Assembly (NCBI GenBank): GCA_951800145.1 | Contig: CATOJE010000039.1 | Location: 1 to 32,141 of the forward strand | Reading direction: 5' to 3' | Origin: an uncultured Lachnospiraceae bacterium | Lineage (GTDB): Bacteria > Bacillota > Clostridia > Lachnospirales > Lachnospiraceae | DNA: 32,141 nucleotides | Shown here: positions 8,790 through 16,676 of the stretch, in pieces | Numbering within the stretch: position 1 is the stretch's first letter | Layout: the number at the start of each line of letters is the position of its first letter | Position numbers and translations under genes: made by a program | Notes under the pieces: model-generated | Told to the model about the DNA's origin: nothing | Database searches by the model: none | Seen by the model: the letters and a program-made list of their open reading frames with translations, nothing else

Positions 8790-8818
8790 TAGACTTCTGA
8801 TGAAAAGTAGAGTATAAT
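8790..8818 (+). promoter_or_regulatory. Candidate promoter upstream of the terminator and MATE gene
   Basis: TAGACT (8790-8795), a 17-base spacer and a perfect TATAAT (8813-8818). A transcript would start near 8825, just before the hairpin at 8846-8875, and run on to the MATE exporter gene. The -35 is only fair. Confidence 0.45.
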
Positions 8819-8845
8819 GATCTCCAGCAGCTTTCAACAGTAACT

Positions 8846-8875
8846 AAGGACTCCGCAGTTTGCGGAGTCCTTTTC
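8846..8875 (+). terminator. Strong intrinsic terminator after the sugar operon
   Basis: Perfect 12-bp stem (AAGGACTCCGCA with TGCGGAGTCCTT), 3-base loop, then TTTTCTT. It ends the operon; it also lies inside the short leader of the following MATE gene if the promoter at 8790 is used. Confidence 0.9.
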
Positions 8876-8910
8876 TTACAGAGCTTTGCTATTTTACGAA
8901 ATGAAAGAGT

Positions 8911-10296
8911 GTGATGAGAATGCAGGATGAGAAGAAACTGGAAGTATTTGAGCGGACACCGGTGCCCAGGGCAGTGGCGCAGCTGTGCATCCCAACGATT
9001 TTAAGCTCTTTGGTTATGGTGATCTATAACCTGGCGGATACTTATTTTGTGGGGATGATAAACGACCCCATCCAAAATGCGGCGGTTACCCTGGCAGCTC
9101 CGGTTCTGCTGGCCTTTAATGCCATTAACAACCTGTTTGGGGTGGGAACCTCCAGTATGATGAGCCGGGCCCTGGGGAGAAAGGATTTTGAGACGGTGGA
9201 GAAGAGCTCTGTTTTTGGCTTTTACTGCGCCCTGTCCTGCGGTTTGATCTTTTCTCTGCTGTGCACGGTATTTCAGGGGCCGCTGTTAACTCTTTTAGGG
9301 GCTGTCCCTGAAACAAGAGAGGCTACAGCGGCGTATATGAACTGGACGGTGAGCTGCGGGGCGGTGCCGGCCATTATGAATGTGGTCATGGCCTACCTCT
9401 TCCGATCGGAAGGAGCGGCGCTCCATGCCAGTCTGGGAACCATGAGCGGATGTCTGCTGAACATCATTCTGGATCCGGTTTTTATCCTTCCCTGGGGACT
9501 GAATATGGGAGCTGCCGGGGCGGGGCTTGCCACCTTCCTGTCCAACTGTGTTGCCTGTACTTATTTTCTGGTATTGATGTTTGTCCGAAGGAAGAGCACC
9601 TATGTTTGTATCCGGCCGAGTAAATTCTCCCTGCAGAAGGCCATTGTGCTGGGGATCTGCGGCGTGGGAATCCCGGCCTCCATCCAGAATCTTCTGAATG
9701 TAACCGGCATGACCATCCTGAATAATTTTACCTCCGGCTTCGGCGCGGATGCGGTGGCTGCCATGGGAATCTCCCAAAAGGTGAATATGGTTCCCATGTA
9801 CATCGCCATGGGGGTATCCCAGGGAATTATGCCGCTGATCAGCTATAATTATTCCAGTGGGAATCATAAGAGGATGAAGGAAACCATCTTTTTTTCAGGA
9901 AAAGCGTCCATTGGATTTACCGCAGCCGCTTTCGGGGTTTACTATATCGGGGCAGGGAATGTGATTGCCCTGTTTATGAAGAATGAGTCCATCATCGCCT
10001 ATGGGACCCGGTTCCTGCGGGGATTCTGTCTGGGGCTGCCGTTCTTGTGCATGGATTTTTTGGCGGTGGGTGTGTTCCAGGCGGTTGGCATGGGACGGGA
10101 GGCGCTGATCTTTGCGATTATGAGGAAGATTATCCTGGAAATTCCGGCGCTGTACGTGCTGAACTATTTGTTCCCGCTGTACGGACTGGCCTATGCTCAG
10201 TTTACGGCAGAGTTTGTGCTGGCCATGGCGGCGGTGATTGTGCTGATTCGGCTGTTTAAGAGGATGGAGAGAGAGGGCAGGAAGGCAGAGGAGTAA
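8911..10296 (+). CDS. MATE-family efflux transporter
   Basis: 461-aa cation-coupled drug/metabolite exporter of the NorM/DinF superfamily. The N-terminal signature region PRAVAQLCIPTILSSLV followed by NLADTYFVG is typical of Clostridial MATE proteins, and about twelve hydrophobic helices arranged as two six-helix bundles are visible; both halves contain the expected internal similarity. The start is uncertain: GTG at 8911, ATG at 8914 or ATG at 8920, all with only a weak AAAGAG site. It stands alone between two terminators. Substrate unknown. Confidence 0.92.
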   Translation: MMRMQDEKKLEVFERTPVPRAVAQLCIPTILSSLVMVIYNLADTYFVGMINDPIQNAAVTLAAPVLLAFNAINNLFGVGTSSMMSRALGRKDFETVEKSSVFGFYCALSCGLIFSLLCTVFQGPLLTLLGAVPETREATAAYMNWTVSCGAVPAIMNVVMAYLFRSEGAALHASLGTMSGCLLNIILDPVFILPWGLNMGAAGAGLATFLSNCVACTYFLVLMFVRRKSTYVCIRPSKFSLQKAIVLGICGVGIPASIQNLLNVTGMTILNNFTSGFGADAVAAMGISQKVNMVPMYIAMGVSQGIMPLISYNYSSGNHKRMKETIFFSGKASIGFTAAAFGVYYIGAGNVIALFMKNESIIAYGTRFLRGFCLGLPFLCMDFLAVGVFQAVGMGREALIFAIMRKIILEIPALYVLNYLFPLYGLAYAQFTAEFVLAMAAVIVLIRLFKRMEREGRKAEE

Positions 10297-10320
10297 GTGC
10301 TTTCCGCTATAAAAAGAATA

Positions 10321-10365
10321 AAAACCACGCCAGAAGCAGGCTATGGAAGCTTTTGGCGTGGTTTT
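10321..10365. terminator. Bidirectional terminator between MATE and carB
   Basis: AAAACCACGCCA (10321-10332) pairs with TGGCGTGGTTTT (10354-10365); an inner AAGC/GCTT pairing closes the loop. A runs on one side and T runs on the other serve the convergent genes in both directions. Confidence 0.88.
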
Positions 10366-10400
10366 AAATTGCTCTTGATTTTGTTAAATATGGAAAGGCA

Positions 10401-13400
10401 CTATACCTTCTCGTGAATCTCCCCATGGAGCTGCTGCAGGGATTTCACCTCACCCTGGGCATGGGTTTTTACGTAGTGGATCCCGCTTGCAGTAGCCTTT
10501 GCGGCCGCGATGGTAGTCATATAGGGAATCTTCGCCTTAATGGCAGCCTTCCGCAGATAGCTGTCATCATGGATGCTTTCCTTGCCGACAGGGGAATTGA
10601 CAATCAGCTGGATGTCCCCGTTGGTGATCATATCCAGGATATTGGGGCGGCCCTCATACAGCTTCTTAACCTTCCTGGCGGGAATCCCGGCCTGATGGAT
10701 CAGCTGGTAGGTATTCCCGGTGGCCATGATGGAAAAGCCGTCTTCGTGGAAGCTTCTGGCCACATCCACTACCTCGTCCTTATCCTTCCGGTTCACGGAG
10801 ATTAAAACCGTACCCTCTAAGGGGAGCCGGGACTGGGTGGCCTCCTGGGCTTTATAGAAGGCTTCGCCGTAGGAGGAGGAGAGGCCAAGAACCTCGCCGG
10901 TGGAGCGCATCTCCGGTCCTAAGATGGGGTCTACCTCCTGGAACATGTTAAAGGGGAATACCGCCTCCTTGACACCGTAGTTGGGAATGACCTGCTCCTT
11001 TAATCCTGGGACAGGAGAGGGACGGCCTGTAAGCTCCGAGGTAATGATGTCCGTGGCTAAGGGAACCATACGGATGTTGCAGACCTTGGATACCAGGGGA
11101 ACAGTCCGGGAGGCTCTGGGATTTGCCTCCAGGACGAAAACCCTGCCGTTTTCAATGGCGTACTGCATATTCATCAGGCCACGCACATGCATCTCCTCAG
11201 CGATTTTTCTGGTATATTCCTTGATGGTCTCCACATTCTCCTTGGAGATGTGGGCAGAAGGAATGATGCAGGCAGAGTCGCCGGAATGGACGCCGGCCAG
11301 CTCGATATGCTCCATCACCGCGGGGACAAAGGCGTGAGTGCCGTCGCTGATGGCATCTGCCTCGCATTCAGTGGCGTGATTTAAAAACCGGTCAATTAAG
11401 ATGGGGCGGTCAGGGGTCACGCCTACAGCGGCATTCATATAGCCGGTCATGCTCTCTTTATCATAAACCACCTCCATCCCTCTTCCGCCCAGCACATAGG
11501 ACGGACGAACCATCACAGGATAGCCGATTTTTTCTGCGATGGCCACCGCTTCCCCTACGGTGGCGGCCATGCCAGATTCCGGCATGGGGATATCCAGCTT
11601 TTCCATCATGGCGCGGAACAGATCTCGATCCTCGGCCAGGTCGATGACAGAGGGGGAGGTCCCCAGAATCTTTACCCCGTTCTTTTCCAGCTCTGCCGCC
11701 AGGTTTAGGGGAGTCTGCCCGCCAAACTGGGTAATTACCCCCAGAGGCTTTTCTTTCTTGTAAATGCTTAACACGTCTTCCAGGGTCAGCGGTTCGAAAT
11801 ACAGCTTATCCGAGGTGTCGTAGTCTGTGGATACCGTCTCCGGGTTGCAGTTGACAATGATGGTTTCAAAGCCCAGCTTTTTCAGCGCCAGGGAGGCGTG
11901 GACGCAGCAGTAGTCAAACTCAATGCCCTGACCGATTCGGTTGGGGCCGCCGCCTAAAATCATAATCTTCTGGCGGTCTGTGGAGATGGGATTCTTATCC
12001 TCTGCATTGTAGGTGGAGTAGTAATAGGCGCTGTCCTTGGTTCCGCTTACATGGACGCCTTCCCAGGCCTCCTCCATCCCAAGCTCCAAACGGCGGCTGC
12101 GGATATCGTCTTCTGTGAGATTTAAAATCTGGCTTAAATATTTATCCGAGAAGCCGTCCTTTTTTGCCTGGATGAGCGCTTCATCCGGCGGCATCGTGCC
12201 CTTGTGGGCAGTCAGGGCTTCTTCCTCCTCCACCAGCTCCTTCATCTGCTGGATAAAGTATTCCTTTACCTTTGTGATTTCATGGATTTCCTCAATGGAA
12301 GCGCCTTTTCGCAGGGCCTCATACATGATGAAATGCCGTTCGCTGGAAGGGGTGATCAGCAGCTGGAGCAGCTGCTCTCTGGTCAGGGTATCAAAGTTTT
12401 TGGCATGGCCCAGGCCGTAGCGGCCGGTTTCCAGGCTGCGGATGGCTTTTTGGAAGGCCTCCTTATAGGTCTTTCCGATGCTCATCACCTCGCCCACGGC
12501 CCGCATCTGGGTGCCCAGCTTGTCCTCCACGCCTTTAAACTTCTCGAAGGCCCAGCGGGCGAACTTGATGACCACATAGTCGCCGTCAGGAACATATTTA
12601 TCTAAGGTTCCGTACTTGCCGCAGGGGATATCCTTTAAGGTTAAGCCGGCGGCAAGCATCGCCGATACCAGGGCGATGGGGAAGCCGGTAGCCTTGGAAG
12701 CTAAGGCAGAGGAACGGGAGGTACGGGGGTTGATCTCGATGACAATGATGCGGTCGCTGACCGGATCATGAGCAAACTGGACATTGGTTCCCCCGATTAC
12801 CTGGACAGACTCTACGATCCTATAGGCCTGCTCCTGGAGGCGCTTCTGGCACTCCTGGGAGATGGTGAGCATGGGGGCGGAGCAGAAGGAGTCGCCGGTG
12901 TGGACGCCAAGGGGATCGATATTTTCGATAAAGCAGACGGTGATCATATGATTCTCCGCGTCACGGACTACCTCCAGCTCCAGCTCTTCCCATCCTAAGA
13001 TAGACTCCTCCACCAGTACCTGTCCTACCAGACTAGCCTGAAGTCCTCTGGCGCAGACGGTTTTTAACTCCTCCCGGTTGTAAACCAGGCCGCCTCCGGC
13101 GCCCCCCATGGTATAGGCCGGACGCAGCACCACAGGATACCCCAGCTGGTCAGCGATGGTTAAAGCCTGTTCCACGCTGTAGGCTACCTCGCTGCGGGCC
13201 ATCTCGATCCCTAAGGCATTCATGGCCTTCTTGAATTCGATCCGGTCCTCACCCCGCTCGATGGCATCTACCTGGACACCGATAACCTGCACCTGGTATT
13301 TGTCCAGGATGCCGGCTTTGTTTAACTCTGCACAGAGATTAAGGCCGGACTGGCCGCCCAGGTTCGGCAGAAGGGCGTCAGGGCGCTCCTTGGCGATGAT

Positions 13401-13628
13401 CTGCTCGAAGCGCTCCACATTTAATGGTTCAATATAGGTGACATCAGCTGTTTCCGGGTCGGTCATGATGGTTGCGGGATTTGAGTTAACCAGCACGATT
13501 TCATAGCCCAGCTTTTTTAATGCCTTGCAGGCCTGGGTGCCGGAATAGTCAAACTCGCAGGCCTGGCCGATGATGATGGGGCCGGAGCCGATGATCAGTA
13601 CCTTGTGAATGTCCGTACGTTTTGGCAT
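10401..13628 (-). CDS. carB: Carbamoyl-phosphate synthase large subunit
   Basis: 1075-aa enzyme making carbamoyl phosphate from ammonia (delivered by CarA), bicarbonate and two ATP, for pyrimidine and arginine synthesis. Its full length is normal. Two homologous ATP-grasp halves are visible: the first starts VLIIGSGPIIIGQACEFDYS, the second IMILGGGPNRIGQGIEFDY near residue 560. The C-terminal regulatory MGS-like domain (GFSIMATGNTYQLI to the end) is present. GGAGGAG (13635-13641) lies 6 bases before the ATG. The glutaminase subunit gene carA, usually directly upstream, is not in this window, so the small subunit must be encoded elsewhere or carB is one of two copies. A promoter and a leader hairpin lie upstream. 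Confidence 0.98.
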   Translation of the reverse strand: MPKRTDIHKVLIIGSGPIIIGQACEFDYSGTQACKALKKLGYEIVLVNSNPATIMTDPETADVTYIEPLNVERFEQIIAKERPDALLPNLGGQSGLNLCAELNKAGILDKYQVQVIGVQVDAIERGEDRIEFKKAMNALGIEMARSEVAYSVEQALTIADQLGYPVVLRPAYTMGGAGGGLVYNREELKTVCARGLQASLVGQVLVEESILGWEELELEVVRDAENHMITVCFIENIDPLGVHTGDSFCSAPMLTISQECQKRLQEQAYRIVESVQVIGGTNVQFAHDPVSDRIIVIEINPRTSRSSALASKATGFPIALVSAMLAAGLTLKDIPCGKYGTLDKYVPDGDYVVIKFARWAFEKFKGVEDKLGTQMRAVGEVMSIGKTYKEAFQKAIRSLETGRYGLGHAKNFDTLTREQLLQLLITPSSERHFIMYEALRKGASIEEIHEITKVKEYFIQQMKELVEEEEALTAHKGTMPPDEALIQAKKDGFSDKYLSQILNLTEDDIRSRRLELGMEEAWEGVHVSGTKDSAYYYSTYNAEDKNPISTDRQKIMILGGGPNRIGQGIEFDYCCVHASLALKKLGFETIIVNCNPETVSTDYDTSDKLYFEPLTLEDVLSIYKKEKPLGVITQFGGQTPLNLAAELEKNGVKILGTSPSVIDLAEDRDLFRAMMEKLDIPMPESGMAATVGEAVAIAEKIGYPVMVRPSYVLGGRGMEVVYDKESMTGYMNAAVGVTPDRPILIDRFLNHATECEADAISDGTHAFVPAVMEHIELAGVHSGDSACIIPSAHISKENVETIKEYTRKIAEEMHVRGLMNMQYAIENGRVFVLEANPRASRTVPLVSKVCNIRMVPLATDIITSELTGRPSPVPGLKEQVIPNYGVKEAVFPFNMFQEVDPILGPEMRSTGEVLGLSSSYGEAFYKAQEATQSRLPLEGTVLISVNRKDKDEVVDVARSFHEDGFSIMATGNTYQLIHQAGIPARKVKKLYEGRPNILDMITNGDIQLIVNSPVGKESIHDDSYLRKAAIKAKIPYMTTIAAAKATASGIHYVKTHAQGEVKSLQQLHGEIHEKV

Positions 13629-13734
13629 TTCTTTCTCCTCCTTTTCGATGTACGTTTGGAAGCTGTTTTACGCGTTCTTTTCTGCTTGCTGCGGCAGCGG
13701 ATGCTTCTGACTGCGCGCTTTTAACGCCTTTTTG

Positions 13735-13756
13735 AAATGCTTATAGGAAAGCATTT
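13735..13756 (-). other. Hairpin at the 5' end of the carB leader
   Basis: AAATGCTT and AAGCATTT form a perfect 8-bp stem with a 6-base loop, placed right at the predicted carB transcript start in a leader of about 128 bases. It may protect the mRNA 5' end or be an operator. I looked for the PyrR-type conserved anti-antiterminator sequence in the leader and did not see it. Confidence 0.45.
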
Positions 13757-13762
13757 AGATTT

Positions 13763-13791
13763 ATTATATGCGCAAATGAGGAAAAAGGCAA
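13763..13791 (-). promoter_or_regulatory. Promoter of carB
   Basis: On the minus strand TTGCCT (13786-13791), a 17-base spacer and a perfect TATAAT (13763-13768). It lies about 135 bases before the carB start codon. Confidence 0.65.
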
Positions 13792-13846
13792 AGAGTTTTG
13801 TCGTTTTTTCGGCTGTTTTTAATCCGGGAGGGTTACTGTTCAATGG

Positions 13847-14974
13847 TTACTCCGGAAGCCTTTTGATGGCAATGGAAAACAGGAGCATGCCTAGGTATAG
13901 AATCAGATTGCTTGCCATCCCCATGGAAATAGAGCTGTGCTCTGCAATCATCCCTACCAGCCAGGACATAAGGATCGTTCCAATGCTGGAAATAGGGAGA
14001 AGGATGCCAACGGATGTAACCGTGGTCATTTTTCCAGCGCAGGACATGATGGTAGGGTTCATTCCCGCCATGGCAAAGGCATAGGCAAACAGAAGCAGAA
14101 GGGCGGCGGTCTGGGTGTGGGCTGCTATAAGGCCCAGGTAAAAGACGATGGCGCCTATACTCATGGTGATCATGGCGGAATAGATGTTTCGGATGGGAAG
14201 CACAAAGACGATAAGCATGCGGGCAATCAAGGTGCCGCTCCACATAATGGTAACGGTGTAGGGGCTCAGCTGAGGCGAGATGATGCCGCTGTCCTTAAAA
14301 TAGGTGATTACCCATCCGGCGACACTGGTTTCTGCGCCTGTCTGGCAGAATAAAAGCCCGGCGATGAGCCAGAACCTTTTGCTTTTGAAAAAGCTCCAGT
14401 CTGTTGGGGGACTGTTTTTGCCATGGGCGTTTTCCATCGGGGTAGCGGCAAAGGTAAGCCACATCATGGCCCCACAGAGTGCCAAAACGAACATAGGCAG
14501 TCTGGGGCCATTAACCTCAGCCGCGCGGATGGCAAAGGGACACAGCAGGGCTCCAAGTGCAAAGCAGCCGTGGAGCAGGTTCAGCCCCCTGGCCCTGTTT
14601 TTCGAATGATCGCCAACCAGAACTGTACAGGTGTTAATGGCGCTTCCTCTGGCAGTACCAACCAGGAAAAAGGCAGCCATCAGAAGGATGGCCCACCCGG
14701 ACAGGCCCATGAGAAAATATCCTATGCCATATCCGGCAGTCAGCAGAACGACAGTCGCCTTCATCCCGATTTTTGCAGGAAGAATGCCGCAGATAAAGCC
14801 TGCCAGCAGATTTCCTATATTCATAAAGGATAACAGAGTTCCGGTCATGCTATAGCGGAAACCATAGGCTTCCTGCAGGAGGCTGACGATAATGCCGGCA
14901 CTGATGCCGCAAAAGCCGCTCAGAAAAAAGGTGAAAAAGCCGGCGTTTCTTTGAAAGCGCTGCTTTGAATTCAT
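13847..14974 (-). CDS. Major facilitator superfamily transporter
   Basis: 375-aa membrane protein with about eleven to twelve hydrophobic helices. The loop after helix 2 (GILPAKIGMKA) matches the MFS loop-2/3 motif, and NTCTVLVGDHSKNRARGLNLLHG resembles the cytoplasmic region of sugar-type MFS proteins. Upstream AGGGGGAG precedes the ATG. Only 38 bases separate it from the alkyltransferase-like gene, with no terminator between, so it is probably the third gene of the Gfo/Idh operon. It may import or export the metabolite used by the oxidoreductase. Substrate unknown. Confidence 0.85.
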   Translation of the reverse strand: MNSKQRFQRNAGFFTFFLSGFCGISAGIIVSLLQEAYGFRYSMTGTLLSFMNIGNLLAGFICGILPAKIGMKATVVLLTAGYGIGYFLMGLSGWAILLMAAFFLVGTARGSAINTCTVLVGDHSKNRARGLNLLHGCFALGALLCPFAIRAAEVNGPRLPMFVLALCGAMMWLTFAATPMENAHGKNSPPTDWSFFKSKRFWLIAGLLFCQTGAETSVAGWVITYFKDSGIISPQLSPYTVTIMWSGTLIARMLIVFVLPIRNIYSAMITMSIGAIVFYLGLIAAHTQTAALLLLFAYAFAMAGMNPTIMSCAGKMTTVTSVGILLPISSIGTILMSWLVGMIAEHSSISMGMASNLILYLGMLLFSIAIKRLPE

Positions 14975-15012
14975 GATAAGCTCCCCCTATGTAATTCCTT
15001 CTTTTTTCTTAG

Positions 15013-15378
15013 TTAGATTCCCAGCCGCTCAAATTCCTCTAAAAACCCCAGGGCGTCTTCCATGGTATTTTTCCAGCCATATCGCTTCAGATCCACCTGC
15101 CAGCCGTCTGGAATTTGCTGCACGGTGACCCCTTCCTGCTCCAGCAGACGCTTTTGCAGGTCATAGGTCTCAAAGGAGGAGGCCCCGCTTAAGATTCCAC
15201 GGCCATTGACCACCCGGTGAGCCGGTGCATACTTCCCTGCCAGTCCCCGGTTTAGGGCGTAGCCCACCTGGCGGGCATTTTTCGGCTTTCCGCAGAGGAG
15301 GGCGATCTGCCCGTAGGAGGCGGCCCTTCCATAAGGGATCCGGTTACAGACCAGTTCTACCCGCTTATAAAAGTTCAT
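15013..15378 (-). CDS. Alkyltransferase-like protein (ATL, MGMT relative without the active-site Cys)
   Basis: 121-aa protein matching the C-terminal DNA-binding domain of O6-alkylguanine-DNA alkyltransferases: RIPYGRAASYGQIALLCGKP is the helix-turn-helix, ARQVGYAL contains the arginine finger, and HRVVNGRG follows the active site. In true MGMT the motif is PCHRV; here it is PAHRV, with Ala in place of the acceptor Cys. It therefore cannot accept the alkyl group and should act as an ATL, which binds O6-alkylguanine and hands it to nucleotide excision repair. It overlaps the preceding Gfo/Idh gene by 14 bases, implying translational coupling. Confidence 0.88.
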   Translation of the reverse strand: MNFYKRVELVCNRIPYGRAASYGQIALLCGKPKNARQVGYALNRGLAGKYAPAHRVVNGRGILSGASSFETYDLQKRLLEQEGVTVQQIPDGWQVDLKRYGWKNTMEDALGFLEEFERLGI

Positions 15379-16480
15379 TGTCCTGTTTCTCTTTCAGCTT
15401 TTTCAAAAATAGTGTCTCATCAGCAGGGAGAGAAAGCTTTTTATCCAGCCAGGAGGAGAGGTAGATGCCATTGGTCATGGTTACCACATTTAGTCCATCA
15501 GTTCCGTCAGCAAAGAGCGGCGCACCCTGGAGCAGATGGTCTGCATAATTAGAGAAGATTTTCTGATAGCCATTCCCGGCGGCTTCTACGGGAATCTCCC
15601 GCAGCTGGTGGGGCAAGATGCCGTAAATCTCCTGGTTTATTCTGGCGAATTCATCGGTGGGGATTTGATTTTCATCCAGAGTTATCCGGGCAGTGTCTTC
15701 GATGGACAGCCGTCCTGTGGTGCCCCAGATATCCAGGCGGTTGAGGCCGGGATTTTCGCCGCTGGAGGTGATAAAGGTTCCGTGAAGTCCGTTTTGGTAG
15801 AAGAACTGGATGTCGCCTCCGTCATCCACAGCGAAGTCATTGTATTTTCCATATTCTAATGTGGCCAGCACCTGGTCTGGCATGCCCAGCAGCCACTGCC
15901 AGATATCCAGATAATGCTGGCTCTGATTAATTAGTAATCCGCCACACTCTCCATTCCAGGAGCTTCGCCAGGGAGCGGAGCGGTGATAGACCGGGGTTCG
16001 GTGCCAGGTATTGCAAATCCAGACGGCCCTGGTGAGTTTCCCTAATGCGCCCTGATCTAAAAGCTCCTTCGCCTTCTGAAAGGCCGGGGCCATACGGATG
16101 TTAAACATCATTCCAAAGCTTACCTGACGCTCTTGGGCAGCTTGATGCAGATGCCGTACCTCTCTGGCAGATACGCCGGCTGGCTTATCCAGCAGGATAT
16201 GCTTGCCGGCCTGTACCATCTTTAAGCCGATTTCTACATGGCTGGTATGGGGGGTTACGATCACTGCCAGATCAAATGTATCGCTGTGTGATAAGGCGTC
16301 TTCTACAGATTGATAAATGGAAATTCCGGGGTAGTCTTTTTTTAAACGCTCCTGTCCTTTGGTGTTGCGGCAGCAGACCCCTGCAAGGGCCATTCCCGGG
16401 ACTTCTCCTTTGTAAAGCATGCTTGCATACTGGCTCCCCATCCCTCCAAAGCCGATTATGGCGGCTCTTACTTGTTTCAT
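15365..16480 (-). CDS. Gfo/Idh/MocA-family oxidoreductase
   Basis: 371-aa NAD(P)-dependent dehydrogenase of sugars or cyclitols. The N-terminal Rossmann fold has GFGGMGSQYASML, and the family motif is KHILLDKPAGVSAREV. The substrate region NGECGGLLINQSQHYLDIWQWLLG contains the conserved Asp/His pair (HYLDIW). Strong promoter upstream; ATG behind AAAGGAGACGCGC. First gene of a probable operon with the ATL and MFS genes. Members include inositol 2-dehydrogenase, but this one is not recognisably IolG and is not next to the IolN-type operon, so the substrate is open. Confidence 0.92.
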   Translation of the reverse strand: MKQVRAAIIGFGGMGSQYASMLYKGEVPGMALAGVCCRNTKGQERLKKDYPGISIYQSVEDALSHSDTFDLAVIVTPHTSHVEIGLKMVQAGKHILLDKPAGVSAREVRHLHQAAQERQVSFGMMFNIRMAPAFQKAKELLDQGALGKLTRAVWICNTWHRTPVYHRSAPWRSSWNGECGGLLINQSQHYLDIWQWLLGMPDQVLATLEYGKYNDFAVDDGGDIQFFYQNGLHGTFITSSGENPGLNRLDIWGTTGRLSIEDTARITLDENQIPTDEFARINQEIYGILPHQLREIPVEAAGNGYQKIFSNYADHLLQGAPLFADGTDGLNVVTMTNGIYLSSWLDKKLSLPADETLFLKKLKEKQDNELL

Positions 16481-16529
16481 GCGCGTCTCCTTTCATTTAC
16501 GGTGCTGCTGATTTTCTTCATTATAAAGC

Positions 16530-16558
16530 ATTATAAGGGGTGGCAGCATGGGTGTCAA
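16530..16558 (-). promoter_or_regulatory. Consensus promoter of the Gfo/Idh operon
   Basis: Minus strand TTGACA (16553-16558), 17-base spacer, TATAAT (16530-16535): both hexamers match consensus exactly. Its -35 box lies 6 bases from that of the divergent cas3 promoter. Confidence 0.8.
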
Positions 16559-16564
16559 ATCATA

Positions 16565-16594
16565 TTGACAGGCAAGGGAAGGGAAAAATATAAT
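16565..16594 (+). promoter_or_regulatory. Consensus promoter of cas3
   Basis: TTGACA (16565-16570), 18-base spacer, TATAAT (16589-16594): both hexamers match consensus exactly. The transcript would start near 16601, about 76 bases before the cas3 start. Confidence 0.8.
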
Positions 16595-16676
16595 CCTATT
16601 ATCGGTTATGGTCTGTTGCTCACTGTGGCAGTAGGAAACGTTCTAATAATATTCATATAAAAGGGCAGGGGAATCA

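Noticed and set aside
9295..9867. 190-codon minus-strand frame within the first MATE gene
   Set aside because: No ribosome site and low-complexity shadow composition inside a clear membrane protein gene.
12037..12605. Plus-strand frames antisense to carB
   Set aside because: carB is highly conserved and unambiguous; these are shadows of its codon pattern.
13629..13756. PyrR-type attenuator in the carB leader
   Set aside because: The conserved binding-loop sequence and a terminator hairpin could not be found; only a small hairpin at the 5' end is visible.
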